Source: Paraburkholderia azotifigens | Lineage (GTDB): Bacteria; Pseudomonadota; Gammaproteobacteria; Burkholderiales; Burkholderiaceae | Reading direction: 5' to 3' | Length of the DNA: 64,000 nt | NCBI RefSeq assembly: GCF_007995085.1 | Contig: NZ_VOQS01000003.1 | Span: forward strand, 2,852,001 to 2,916,000 | In this document: one piece after another, positions 42,760-51,022 of the stretch | Layout: each line of letters begins with the position of its first letter | Position numbering within the stretch: the first letter of the stretch is position 1 | The notes under the pieces: model-generated | What the model saw: only the letters and a program-made list of their open reading frames with translations | Database searches by the model: none | What the model was told of the DNA's origin: nothing | Translations under genes and position numbers: made by a program

Positions 42760-43947
42760 ATGAGCCACTATGACTTTGTCGTAATAGGCGCCGGAGTGAT
42801 CGGCACGTCGGTCGCACACCATCTCGCCGCCCTTGGCGCGAAAAGCGTCCTTGTTCTCGAGCGCGGTACGATTGGCGCGGGTACGACGTCGCAATCGTCG
42901 GGCTTGCTACGAACGCACTATTCGGTGCGCCAGAACGTCGAACTGGCGCGCTCGTCATGGTGGGCGTTCAACAACTTCGCGGAGTACGTCGGCGATGAAG
43001 AAGCATCGTGCGGACTTGTGAAATGCGGCTACATGATCTGCGCGCCCGAAGGCGACAAGCTCGATCCGCTGCGCGCATCGCTCGATGCACAGCGCGACAT
43101 GGGTATCGAAGTGCAGTTGCTTGGCCGCGATGAAGCGCGCGAACGTCTGCCCATCGCCAGCTTCGACGCCGCCGCCCTGATCGGCTACGAGCCCGAAGCC
43201 GGTTTCGCCGATGCGTATCTGGTCGCCACCAGTTTTGCGAAATCGGCGCGCCGCCGTGGCGTGAAGATCATCGAGGGCGCGACAGTGACGGGCGTCATTC
43301 GCGAAGGCCGACGCGTGGTCGGGGTTGAAACGACGGCGGGAAACTTCAGTTGCGGCACGCTGATCAGCACGCAGAACATCTGGACGCCCGAACTGGCCGG
43401 CTGGATTGGCGTGTCGCTGCCCGTCAAACCGGAGCGTCACACCGTTCTCGCGCTCGAATGCGATCAGGGCGCGTACACGTTCAAGATGCCCGCGTTCAAG
43501 GATCTCGGCTCGCCCGGCATGCTGTATTTCCGCAGCTACGGCGGCAGTCAGATGCTCGTCTCCGAAGGCGTGGTCGGCGAGACGCTGAATGCGCCGGAGA
43601 CGGAACAGGGCGACATCTCGCTCGATTACGTCGCGGAAGTCGGTGCGCAGGTCGCCGAGCGTTTTCCTGCTTATGAAACGGCGGGACTCGCATCGTCGTG
43701 GACAGGTGTGTATGACGTTACGCCGGACTGGAATCCCGTGCTCGGGAACGTCGGCGATGTCGAAGGGTTGGTGGTCGGCTTTGGCTTCTCAGGGCACGGT
43801 TTCAAGCTGTCGCCCGGTATCGGCAAGCTGCTTGCCCAGCATGCGCTCGGCCAGCCGACGGATGTATCGCTCGCGCCTTACGCGCTCGACCGCTTCTCGA
43901 CGGGCGCGTTGCTCGTCGGCAAGTACGGTTCGGGCGCCGTGTCCTGA
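42760..43947 (+). CDS. DAO-family FAD oxidoreductase (sarcosine/dimethylglycine dehydrogenase-like)
   Basis: 395 residues. The N-terminal FAD-binding motif GAGVIGTSVAHHLAALG and the following ERGTIGAGTTSQSSGLLRTHYS are typical of amine-oxidising DAO enzymes. The C-terminal SSWTGVYDVTPDWNPVLG and GFGFSGHGFKLSPGIGKLLA close the FAD domain. AGAGGG lies upstream of the ATG at 42760. Because etfB, etfA and ETF-QO follow in the same direction, it should act as a dehydrogenase passing electrons to ETF rather than as an oxidase. The substrate is probably a secondary or N-methylated amine or amino acid; the hutD and hutG neighbours hint at a histidine-related compound. Confidence 0.9.
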   Translation: MSHYDFVVIGAGVIGTSVAHHLAALGAKSVLVLERGTIGAGTTSQSSGLLRTHYSVRQNVELARSSWWAFNNFAEYVGDEEASCGLVKCGYMICAPEGDKLDPLRASLDAQRDMGIEVQLLGRDEARERLPIASFDAAALIGYEPEAGFADAYLVATSFAKSARRRGVKIIEGATVTGVIREGRRVVGVETTAGNFSCGTLISTQNIWTPELAGWIGVSLPVKPERHTVLALECDQGAYTFKMPAFKDLGSPGMLYFRSYGGSQMLVSEGVVGETLNAPETEQGDISLDYVAEVGAQVAERFPAYETAGLASSWTGVYDVTPDWNPVLGNVGDVEGLVVGFGFSGHGFKLSPGIGKLLAQHALGQPTDVSLAPYALDRFSTGALLVGKYGSGAVS

Positions 43948-43962
43948 TTCATGGAGATTGTC

Positions 43963-44745
43963 ATGTCCATCAAGATCCTCGTTCCCGTCAAACGCGTCGT
44001 CGATCCCAATGTCCGCGTGCGTGTCAGCGCCAGCGGCACGATCGAGACCGCCGGTCTGAAGATGTCGCTCAATCCGTTCGATGAATGCGCGGTCGAAAAG
44101 GCGCTGCAACTGAAAGAAGCTGGCCATGCTTCGCACGTCACCGTCATTACGTGCGGACAGGCGACGAGCCAGGACGTGCTACGCACTGCCCTTGCCATGG
44201 GCGCCGACGACGCCGTGCTGCTCGACACCGGCGCAGCGACATCGACACTCGATTCACTCGCGGTCGCGCGCCTCTTGCAGTCGTACCTGTCGACGCAAGA
44301 TCCTTACGGTCTCGTGCTGTGTGGCAAGCAGGCCATCGACGGCGATACGGGCGGGGTGGCCGCAATGCTCGCGGGTCTGCTCGACTTGCCGCAGGCGCTC
44401 GATGCATGCGCCATCGAAGCCGATGGCACGGGCTGGCGTGTGGCATGCGGCGACGATACAGGAACGGTAACGTGGCGCCTCGAGGGTGCGGCTGTCGTCA
44501 GCGCAGACCTCCGTCTCGCGGAGCCGCGACGCGTGACCTTGCCTAGCATCGTCAAGGCCAAACAGAAGCCACTCGCGACAATCGACGCGGCGACCTTCAA
44601 CATCGACCTTGCGCCGCGCGCGCAAATCGTCGAATTGAACGATCCCCCTGCACGTGAGGCAGGTATCAAGGTCAAGGACACGGCCACGCTGATTGAGGCG
44701 CTTGCGTCCCATCGTGTGTTCGAACAGGCAGGAGCCGTCGTATGA
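43963..44745 (+). CDS. etfB: Electron-transfer flavoprotein beta subunit
   Basis: 260 residues. It starts MSIKILVPVKRVVDPNVRVRV (FixA/EtfB start) and contains KMSLNPFDECAVEKALQLKE, VITCGQATSQDVLRTALAMGADDAVLL, LCGKQAIDGDTGGVAAMLAGLL and LPSIVKAKQKPL, the standard EtfB core with the AMP site. The ATG at 43963 has GGAG 6 bp upstream. It overlaps etfA by four bases. It forms the heterodimer that accepts electrons from the upstream flavoenzyme. Confidence 0.95.
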   Translation: MSIKILVPVKRVVDPNVRVRVSASGTIETAGLKMSLNPFDECAVEKALQLKEAGHASHVTVITCGQATSQDVLRTALAMGADDAVLLDTGAATSTLDSLAVARLLQSYLSTQDPYGLVLCGKQAIDGDTGGVAAMLAGLLDLPQALDACAIEADGTGWRVACGDDTGTVTWRLEGAAVVSADLRLAEPRRVTLPSIVKAKQKPLATIDAATFNIDLAPRAQIVELNDPPAREAGIKVKDTATLIEALASHRVFEQAGAVV

Positions 44746-45674
44746 AAACACTCGTTCTGGTTGAAATCGACAACGGCATGGTCAGCGACGCAACCTTGCG
44801 GGCGATCGGCGCGGCGACCCGATATGGCACGCCCGTCGATCTGCTCGCGCTCGACGCGACGGCCGCACAGGCCGCCGCGCAAGTCGCAGGCATCGAGCGG
44901 GTCTTGCTGGCCGCCTACGACGTCGCCCCGACGGCCGAAACGCTGGCTTGCCTGCTCCGTGCCGTCTCTGGCGACTATGCGCTGATCGCTGCGGCGCATC
45001 GTGCGCTGGCACGAGGTGCGTTTCCGCGCGCGGCTGCGCTGACGGGCTGCGCGTTTTTCCCCGATGTGACGGGCGTGCACGGCAACGGCCGCTTCATGCG
45101 CAGGCTCTATGCGGGGAGCGTAGTGGCGAGCGTCGTGAGCGACAGCACGCTGACTTTCGTCACGTTCCGCGCGTCCTCGTTTGCACCCGTCATGCGTGAA
45201 GGAGGCCAGGTGCCCATCGTGGCGCTGGACGCGCCGCGCGCTTTCGGCAAAACAACGCTCGTCGAGCGTCACTCGGTACAGCAGGCGGGACACGATCTGT
45301 CCACCGCACGCCTTGTCGTCTCCGGTGGGCGTGGCCTGGGTTCGAATGAGAGCATGGCGCGACTCGGCGCATTCGCCGATGGCATCGGTGCCGCGCTGGG
45401 CGCTTCCCGCGCCGCCGTGGATGCGGGCTATGCACCGAATGCCGCGCAGGTCGGACAGACGGGCAAGACAGTCGCACCGGACGTGTATCTGGCCTTCGGC
45501 ATTTCCGGCGCGATACAGCATCTGGCCGGGATGAAGGACTCGAAAATTATCGTCGCCGTCAACAAGGACCCGGACGCGCCGATTTTTTCGGTAGCGGATG
45601 TCGGGCTCGTGGGTGACCTGTTCGAGACACTTCACGAACTCGAAGCCCACGTCGATGCCAGGAGCCCATCATGA
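44742..45674 (+). CDS. etfA: Electron-transfer flavoprotein alpha subunit
   Basis: 310 residues. The N-terminal domain ([25 protein letters not shown]) is followed by the FAD-binding domain with [54 protein letters not shown] and [27 protein letters not shown]. It overlaps etfB (ATGA) and hutD (ATGATG), so the three are translationally coupled. Confidence 0.95.
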   Translation: MKTLVLVEIDNGMVSDATLRAIGAATRYGTPVDLLALDATAAQAAAQVAGIERVLLAAYDVAPTAETLACLLRAVSGDYALIAAAHRALARGAFPRAAALTGCAFFPDVTGVHGNGRFMRRLYAGSVVASVVSDSTLTFVTFRASSFAPVMREGGQVPIVALDAPRAFGKTTLVERHSVQQAGHDLSTARLVVSGGRGLGSNESMARLGAFADGIGAALGASRAAVDAGYAPNAAQVGQTGKTVAPDVYLAFGISGAIQHLAGMKDSKIIVAVNKDPDAPIFSVADVGLVGDLFETLHELEAHVDARSPS

Positions 45675-46318
45675 TGGACTCGGCAGTGTGCGGCCGTCCG
45701 GGTGTGCAAAGACGCATGATGACCGGCGTGACGACGCAGTCGCATCGATCGATTCATTTCTTCGACTGCGCGAAGCTCGCGCCGGAAATGTGGGCGAATG
45801 GCGGCGGCATGACGCGCACCATCGCAAAGCGATGCGCCGACGATCACACGGTGGACTGGCGTGTGAGTGTCGCGACGCTAAACGGCTCAGCAAAATTTTC
45901 GCTCTTTCCTGGCCTGGACCGGACGTTGCTGCCGCTCGACGAAGGCGCGGTCGATCTGCACTCTCCGGACGGCGCGTCAATCGCCCGTCCTGGTCAGCCA
46001 GTGCGGTTTTCCGGCGATCTGCAGATTTGGGCAAGCGTCTCTGCACAGCCGGTCAACGTTTTGAACGTGATGACACGCCGCGGCGCCTGGCAGGCAGGTG
46101 TAAGTGTCTCGACACACTCGCTTCGCGTCACGCCGGCGTCGACGCATCTCGTGTTGTGCGTCGCTGGGGAATGGCGGGTCGGCAGTTCGCTGCTCAACAA
46201 CGTGTCACTGCTTCCGTTGACGGGAATCTGGTTCGACGGCAGACGCGAAGAGGTTGACCTGCATGCCGTTGGGCCACACGCCCGGCTGGTTTCGATTGCC
46301 ATTGATCCTGTGGAATAG
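45671..46318 (+). CDS. hutD: HutD-family cupin protein
   Basis: 215 residues with the HutD/Ves double-cupin pattern: FFDCAKLAPEMWANGGGMTRTIAKR, WRVSVATLNGSAKFSLFPGLDRTLLPLDEGAVDL, PVRFSGDLQIWA and VNVLNVMTRRG. AGGAG lies 6 bp before the ATG at 45671, which overlaps the etfA stop. HutD is usually found in histidine-utilisation loci, where it is thought to moderate the pathway rather than act as an enzyme. Its place inside an etf operon is unusual. Confidence 0.88.
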   Translation: MMDSAVCGRPGVQRRMMTGVTTQSHRSIHFFDCAKLAPEMWANGGGMTRTIAKRCADDHTVDWRVSVATLNGSAKFSLFPGLDRTLLPLDEGAVDLHSPDGASIARPGQPVRFSGDLQIWASVSAQPVNVLNVMTRRGAWQAGVSVSTHSLRVTPASTHLVLCVAGEWRVGSSLLNNVSLLPLTGIWFDGRREEVDLHAVGPHARLVSIAIDPVE

Positions 46319-46324
46319 TAACTG

Positions 46325-47998
46325 ATGACGGAAGCAATATTGCTCGAACAGTTCGGCCCGCGCGAGTCGATGGAATATGACGTGGTGATCGTCGGCGGCG
46401 GCCCGGCGGGCCTGTCGGCGGCCATTCGCCTGAAGCAGCGCGCCGCCGAAAAAGGCGTCGAAATCGGCGTCTGCGTGCTCGAAAAAGGCTCGGAAATCGG
46501 GGCGCATATCCTCTCGGGCGCAGTGATGGACCCGCGCGCCATCAACGAACTGATCCCGGACTGGAAGGAAAAAGGCGCGCCGCTGGATGTCGAAGTGACG
46601 GAAGACCGCTTCCTGTTTCTGAATGAAACGGGCGCGAGGTCCGTGCCGAACTGGGCGCTCCCCGACAACTTCAAGAATCACGGTAACTACGTGATCAGCC
46701 TTGCCAACGTCACGCGATGGCTGGGTCAGCAGGCCGAAGCGCTGGGCGTCGAGATTTTCCCCGGTTTTCCTGCCGCGGAAGTGCTCTACAACGATGACGG
46801 CTCGGTCAAGGGCGTCGCGACGGGCAACCTCGGCATCGGCAAGGACGGCGAGCCGACGGAGAATTTCCAGCTCGGCATGGAACTGCACGCCAAATACACG
46901 CTGTTTTGCGAAGGCGCGCGCGGGCATCTGGGCCGCCAGCTTTCGGACAAGTTCAGGCTGCGCGACGGCGCCGATCCGCAGGTGTACGGCATCGGCATCA
47001 AGGAGCTGTGGGAAATCGATCCGGCGAAGCACAAACCAGGTCTCGTGATTCACACCGCAGGCTGGCCGCTCGATACGCAGACTTACGGCGGCTCGTTTCT
47101 GTATCACATCGACAACAACCAGGTGATGGTGGGCTTCGTGGTCGGCCTCGGCTATTCGAATCCGTACCTGTCGCCGTTCGAAGAATTCCAGCGCTACAAG
47201 ACGCACCCGGAAATCCGCAAGTTTCTTGAAGGCGGTAAACGTGTGTCGTATGGCGCGCGGGCGATCACGGCAGGCGGACTGCTGTCGCTGCCGAAGCTCG
47301 CATTCCCGGGCGGCGCACTGGTCGGCGACGATGCGGGCTTCCTGAATGCGTCGCGGATCAAGGGCTCGCATGCGGCGATCAAGACGGGTATGCTCGCCGC
47401 CGATGCCGCATTCGACGCCGTTCGAGCAGGTCGTCACAACGACGAACTCGTGGCGTATCCCGAGTCGTTCAAGACGTCGTGGCTGCACACCGAGCTGTAT
47501 CGCGCGCGCAACTTCAAGCAGTGGATGAGCAAGGGCCTGTATCTCGGCACGCTGATGGTCGGCATCGAACAGAAGCTGATGGGCGGCAATGTGCCGTGGA
47601 CGCTGCATCACCAGCATTGGGATCACGAGATGCTGAAGCCGGCGTCGCAGTGCAAGCCGATCGAGTATCCGAAGCCAGACGGCAAGCTGACGTTCGATCG
47701 TCTATCGTCGGTGTTCATCTCGAACACGAATCACGAAGAGAACCAGCCCGCGCATTTGACGCTCAAGGACGCGAGCGTGCCCGTGAAAGTCAACCTGCAG
47801 ACCTACGGGGGGCCGGAGGCGCGTTTCTGTCCGGCAGGTGTCTATGAATTCGTGAAAACGGCCGATAACGAAGCCCGCCTGCAGATCAACGCGCAGAACT
47901 GCGTTCACTGCAAGACGTGCGACATCAAGGACCCGACGCAGAACATCGTGTGGGTCACGCCCGAAGGTGGCGGCGGTCCGAACTATTCAAACATGTGA
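46325..47998 (+). CDS. Electron-transfer flavoprotein-ubiquinone oxidoreductase
   Basis: 557 residues, the full family length. The N-terminal FAD motif VVIVGGGPAGLSAAIRLKQRA, the ALPDNFKNHGNYVISL region, the membrane-surface ubiquinone part (GGSFLYHIDNNQVMVGFVVGLGYSNPYLSPFEEFQ) and the C-terminal [4Fe-4S] site are all visible, the last in FCPAGVYEF and NCVHCKTCDIKDP. It moves electrons from ETF into the quinone pool at the inner membrane. It is the last gene of the flavoenzyme-etfBA-hutD operon, 6 bp after hutD, making the module self-sufficient. Confidence 0.95.
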   Translation: MTEAILLEQFGPRESMEYDVVIVGGGPAGLSAAIRLKQRAAEKGVEIGVCVLEKGSEIGAHILSGAVMDPRAINELIPDWKEKGAPLDVEVTEDRFLFLNETGARSVPNWALPDNFKNHGNYVISLANVTRWLGQQAEALGVEIFPGFPAAEVLYNDDGSVKGVATGNLGIGKDGEPTENFQLGMELHAKYTLFCEGARGHLGRQLSDKFRLRDGADPQVYGIGIKELWEIDPAKHKPGLVIHTAGWPLDTQTYGGSFLYHIDNNQVMVGFVVGLGYSNPYLSPFEEFQRYKTHPEIRKFLEGGKRVSYGARAITAGGLLSLPKLAFPGGALVGDDAGFLNASRIKGSHAAIKTGMLAADAAFDAVRAGRHNDELVAYPESFKTSWLHTELYRARNFKQWMSKGLYLGTLMVGIEQKLMGGNVPWTLHHQHWDHEMLKPASQCKPIEYPKPDGKLTFDRLSSVFISNTNHEENQPAHLTLKDASVPVKVNLQTYGGPEARFCPAGVYEFVKTADNEARLQINAQNCVHCKTCDIKDPTQNIVWVTPEGGGGPNYSNM

Positions 47999-48162
47999 GC
48001 CGCCGCCGGCAGCGCTGACGCGGTCCCCTCGCCCCTTTCAACCCACGCTTGCGGTGCGCATAGCAACTTCACCAAGACGTGTAGCCGCGCGGAAGAATAG
48101 CCTCTTCGATGCCCGCCGAGGCTTACCACTCCGTCATCTTTTCAGGGGCAGCAGAAGCGGAA

Positions 48163-48453
48163 CTACGCGGCGAGCCCTTCGACGATCGCCACTTGCGCGA
48201 TGCAGTGGCCGTCCCGCTTCAGTTTTGCCGCCTGATATTCCTGTGAATGGTAACAATCCAGTGCGGTTTGCAGATCCTTGAACTGAATCACGACATGACG
48301 CTCGAACGACGTTCCTTCGAGCGATCTTGACTCTCCTCCGCGCGCCAGGAAAACGGCGCCGAACTTCTTGAACGCCAGCGGCGCGATGTCGGTGTAATCC
48401 TTGTACTTCACCGGATCAAGCACGGTGACATGGGCGATCCAATACGCAGTCAT
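48163..48453 (-). CDS. DUF1330 family protein
   Basis: 96 residues of ferredoxin-like fold. The family pattern is seen in MTAYWIAHVTVLDPVKYKDYTDIA, FLARGGESRSLEGTSFERHVVIQFKDLQTALDCYHSQEYQAA and the end HCIAQVAIVEGL. Members are small dimeric alpha-beta-barrel proteins of uncertain function, often near catabolic genes. It sits divergent from the DUF1185-led cluster (245 bp away). Confidence 0.9.
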   Translation of the reverse strand: MTAYWIAHVTVLDPVKYKDYTDIAPLAFKKFGAVFLARGGESRSLEGTSFERHVVIQFKDLQTALDCYHSQEYQAAKLKRDGHCIAQVAIVEGLAA

Positions 48454-48635
48454 CTTTGCTCCTTTTCACTCTCGTTAATCCACTGTCCCGAAGCCTGCAT
48501 GAGCGCGCCCATCGGCGACACCCTGACTCCCACACCGCCGCGCCGGATGTCTCGAACGACGCCTTCGGCGCACACGACGTCCCGCCGGCCTCTTTTATTT
48601 TCAAGGCATCAATCCCCTTCCAGGGTTAACACTCA

Positions 48636-48660
48636 TGGTACGCCGTACTATGGCATACCA
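48636..48660. promoter_or_regulatory. Nested palindrome upstream of DUF1185-led cluster
   Basis: TGGTA (48636-48640) and TACCA (48656-48660) flank a 15-bp spacer, and the palindrome GTACGCCGTAC lies at 48638-48648. Short TGGT/ACCA dyads are typical of GntR-type operators. It lies about 40 bp before the first gene of the cluster. Confidence 0.5.
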
Positions 48661-48697
48661 CAATTCTCCCATCATTAACTGAACGTGGGAAGTTGCA

Positions 48698-49300
48698 ATG
48701 AGCCTGATTCGCAAATCCATCCTCCATGTCGAGAACGTATTCGTCGACGGCGGGAAAGAGGCGGCAAAGCCGTTGAAGTTGATCGGCGCAGTGGCTGTCA
48801 TCAAGAACCCCTGGGCAGGCCGCGGCTTTGTCGAAGATCTGTCACCGGAAATTCGCGCGATCGCGCCGCAACTCAGCGAGCACCTGACGAAGCTCATCAT
48901 CGATGAGGCAGGTTCGGGCGAAGCCGTCGAGGCGTTCGGCAAGAGCGCAATCGTCGGTCTCGACGGCGAACTGGAACACGCTTCAGCGCTGATCCACACG
49001 CTGCACTTCGGCAACACGTATCGCAAGGCTGTCGGTGCCAAGTCGTATCTGGCCTTCAACAACACACGTGGCCCGGCCAATGCGCCGCTGCTGATCCCGA
49101 TGATGGACAAGAACGATGAGGGCCGCCGCTCGCACTACCTGACGCTGCAGTTCGCCATTCCCGATGCGCCGGCCGCAGACGAGATCGTGATCGCAATCGG
49201 CGGCGCGACGGGCGGCCGTCCGCACCACCGCATCGGCGATCGTTATAAAGACCTTGCAGAGCTCGGAAATGACGTCAACAACCCTGCAGCTGTCAAATAA
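48698..49300 (+). CDS. Amino-acid-synthesis-family protein (DUF1185)
   Basis: 200 residues. The family features are LIGAVAVIKNPWAGRGFVEDLSPEI, EAGSGEAVEAFGKSAIVGLDGELEHASALIHTLHFGN, SYLAFNNTRGPANAPLLIPMMDKND and RSHYLTLQFAIPDAPAADEIVIAIGGATGGRPHHRIGDRYKDL. The name comes from old annotation; no reaction is established to my knowledge. It is the first gene of a six-gene cluster and overlaps the next gene by 32 bp. Confidence 0.88.
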   Translation: MSLIRKSILHVENVFVDGGKEAAKPLKLIGAVAVIKNPWAGRGFVEDLSPEIRAIAPQLSEHLTKLIIDEAGSGEAVEAFGKSAIVGLDGELEHASALIHTLHFGNTYRKAVGAKSYLAFNNTRGPANAPLLIPMMDKNDEGRRSHYLTLQFAIPDAPAADEIVIAIGGATGGRPHHRIGDRYKDLAELGNDVNNPAAVK

Positions 49301-50087
49301 TCGCGTCGCGCACTATCTCGAACAGGGGGCCGGCGAGCCGCTGGTCCTGATTCACGGCGTGGGCATGCAGGCACAAGCCTGGTATCCGCAGATCGACGAA
49401 CTGTCGTCGGGCTTCCGGGTGATTTCGGTCGATATGCCCGGTCACGGCGACAGCACCGCGTTGAACGAAGACGCAGGCTTGCAGCAGTTCGTGGCATGGG
49501 CCATCGAGTTCATCGAAGCGCTGGGCGTCGGCCCCGTCAATCTCGCGGGCCATTCGATGGGCTCGCTGATCGCCGCAGGCGTGGCCGTCACGCGCCCCGA
49601 ACTGACCAAGCGCGTGGCGGTTCTGAATGGCGTCTATCGCCGCACAGCAGACGCGCGCGACGCTGTGCTGCAACGGGCGGCCGAACTGCGCTCGGGCGCC
49701 ATCGACATCGAAACGCCACTCAAGCGCTGGTTCAACGCGGAGGAAGCACAACAAGTCGCCGCGCAGAAGGTCGAGTCCTGGCTGAAATCCGTCGATATCG
49801 CGGGTTACGCGACCGCGTACACGGCCTTCGCGAAGGGAGACGAAGTGTATGCCGACGGCTGGCACAACATTGCCTGCCCTGCTCTCGTGCTGACGGGTTC
49901 GGACGATCCGAACTCCACACCGGAGATGGCAAGGCAGATGGCGGCCGCAGCCCAGAACGGATTTGCCGTCGTGATCGAAAACGAGCGGCACATGGTGAAC
50001 CTGACCGCTCCTGCGGAAGTCAATCGTGCGCTGCGCGCCTGGTTGCAGACCGAACGGGTGGCCGAAACAATCAAGTCGGAGGCGTGA
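49269..50087 (+). CDS. Alpha/beta hydrolase
   Basis: 272 residues from MTSTTLQLSNNRVAHYLEQG. The oxyanion motif is VLIHGVGMQAQAWYPQ, the nucleophile elbow is NLAGHSMGSLIAAG (Ser ~97), the acid is in VLTGSDDPNSTPE and the His is in ENERHMVNLTAP. It resembles RutD/esterase/C-C hydrolase types. A TTG 15 bp upstream is less likely. It starts inside the DUF1185 gene and ends one base before the flavin reductase start. It probably opens or cleaves a product of the monooxygenase. Confidence 0.9.
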   Translation: MTSTTLQLSNNRVAHYLEQGAGEPLVLIHGVGMQAQAWYPQIDELSSGFRVISVDMPGHGDSTALNEDAGLQQFVAWAIEFIEALGVGPVNLAGHSMGSLIAAGVAVTRPELTKRVAVLNGVYRRTADARDAVLQRAAELRSGAIDIETPLKRWFNAEEAQQVAAQKVESWLKSVDIAGYATAYTAFAKGDEVYADGWHNIACPALVLTGSDDPNSTPEMARQMAAAAQNGFAVVIENERHMVNLTAPAEVNRALRAWLQTERVAETIKSEA

Positions 50088-50088
50088 C

Positions 50089-51012
50089 ATGAGCCAGCAA
50101 CCCGCCCAGATCAACACGCGCGAACTGCGCGACGCATTCGGCGCCTTCATGACGGGCGTCACGATCGTCACCACGACACGCGACGATGGCCAGCCGCTTG
50201 GCTTTACGGCGAACTCGTTCTCGTCCGTGTCGCTGGACCCTGCCTTGCTGCTGGTCAGCATCGCGAAGACGTCGGGCAACTATCAGACGTTCTCCACGAC
50301 GGGGCACTTCGCCATCAACATCCTCGCGGAAGGCCAGAAGGATCTGTCCAATACGTTCGCGCGGCCCAGCGAGGATCGCTTCGCCAACGTGGACTGGCAA
50401 ATAAGCGCGAACAGGAACCCGCTCCTCGGCGACGTCAGTGCCTGGTTTGACTGCACGACGCACGCCGTAATCGACGCGGGAGATCACGCGCTCATCATCG
50501 GCAAGGTCGAAGCATTCCACTCGGCGGGTTACGCCGGCCTCGGATACTACCGCGGTGGCTATTTCACGCCCGCCAAGGTCTCCGCCGAGGTCATCGCGGG
50601 TCCGAAGGTCATCGTCAGTGCGATCATCGCGCGCGACGACAAGGTGCTGCTGACGCGCACCGCGGACAACAAGTGGAGCCTGCCGTCGAAGCAGATCGGC
50701 ACGGAAGGCGCCGACAAGGCGCTCGCCGATCTCTTCGCGAAGTACCAGCCAGATGCATCGGCAAGTTTCATCTACTCGATCTACAACAACACCGAAACGT
50801 CCTATCAGTACATTTCGTTTCTCTGCAGCGCGCCCGACGAGGCCGCCATCTTGGGCGAATTCGTGAACCTCGACGACATCGAGCCGGCCCAGTTCCAGGA
50901 CAGTGCGCTCGCCAGCATGCTCGAGCGCTACCGCAAGGAAAGCCAGTTGAAGAGCTACGGCATGTACTACGGCGACCACAGCAGCGGCACGGTCCGCCCG
51001 CTTCTCTCCTGA
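50089..51012 (+). CDS. Flavin reductase fused to a degenerate Nudix-like domain
   Basis: 307 residues. The N-terminal part (~1-165) is a flavin-reductase-like domain: RELRDAFGAFMTGVTIVTTTRDDGQPLGFTANSFSSVSLDPALLLVSIAKTSGNY and HFAINILAEGQKDLS. The C-terminal ~130 residues (VIVSAIIARDDKVLLTRTADNKWSLPSKQI...EGADKAL) have the layout of a Nudix fold, but the catalytic box is lost (the REUXEE glutamates are absent), so it may bind rather than hydrolyse a nucleotide. It would supply reduced FMN to the LLM monooxygenase 10 bp downstream. The ATG at 50089 directly follows the hydrolase stop. Confidence 0.88.
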   Translation: MSQQPAQINTRELRDAFGAFMTGVTIVTTTRDDGQPLGFTANSFSSVSLDPALLLVSIAKTSGNYQTFSTTGHFAINILAEGQKDLSNTFARPSEDRFANVDWQISANRNPLLGDVSAWFDCTTHAVIDAGDHALIIGKVEAFHSAGYAGLGYYRGGYFTPAKVSAEVIAGPKVIVSAIIARDDKVLLTRTADNKWSLPSKQIGTEGADKALADLFAKYQPDASASFIYSIYNNTETSYQYISFLCSAPDEAAILGEFVNLDDIEPAQFQDSALASMLERYRKESQLKSYGMYYGDHSSGTVRPLLS

Positions 51013-51022
51013 AAGGTATCCA

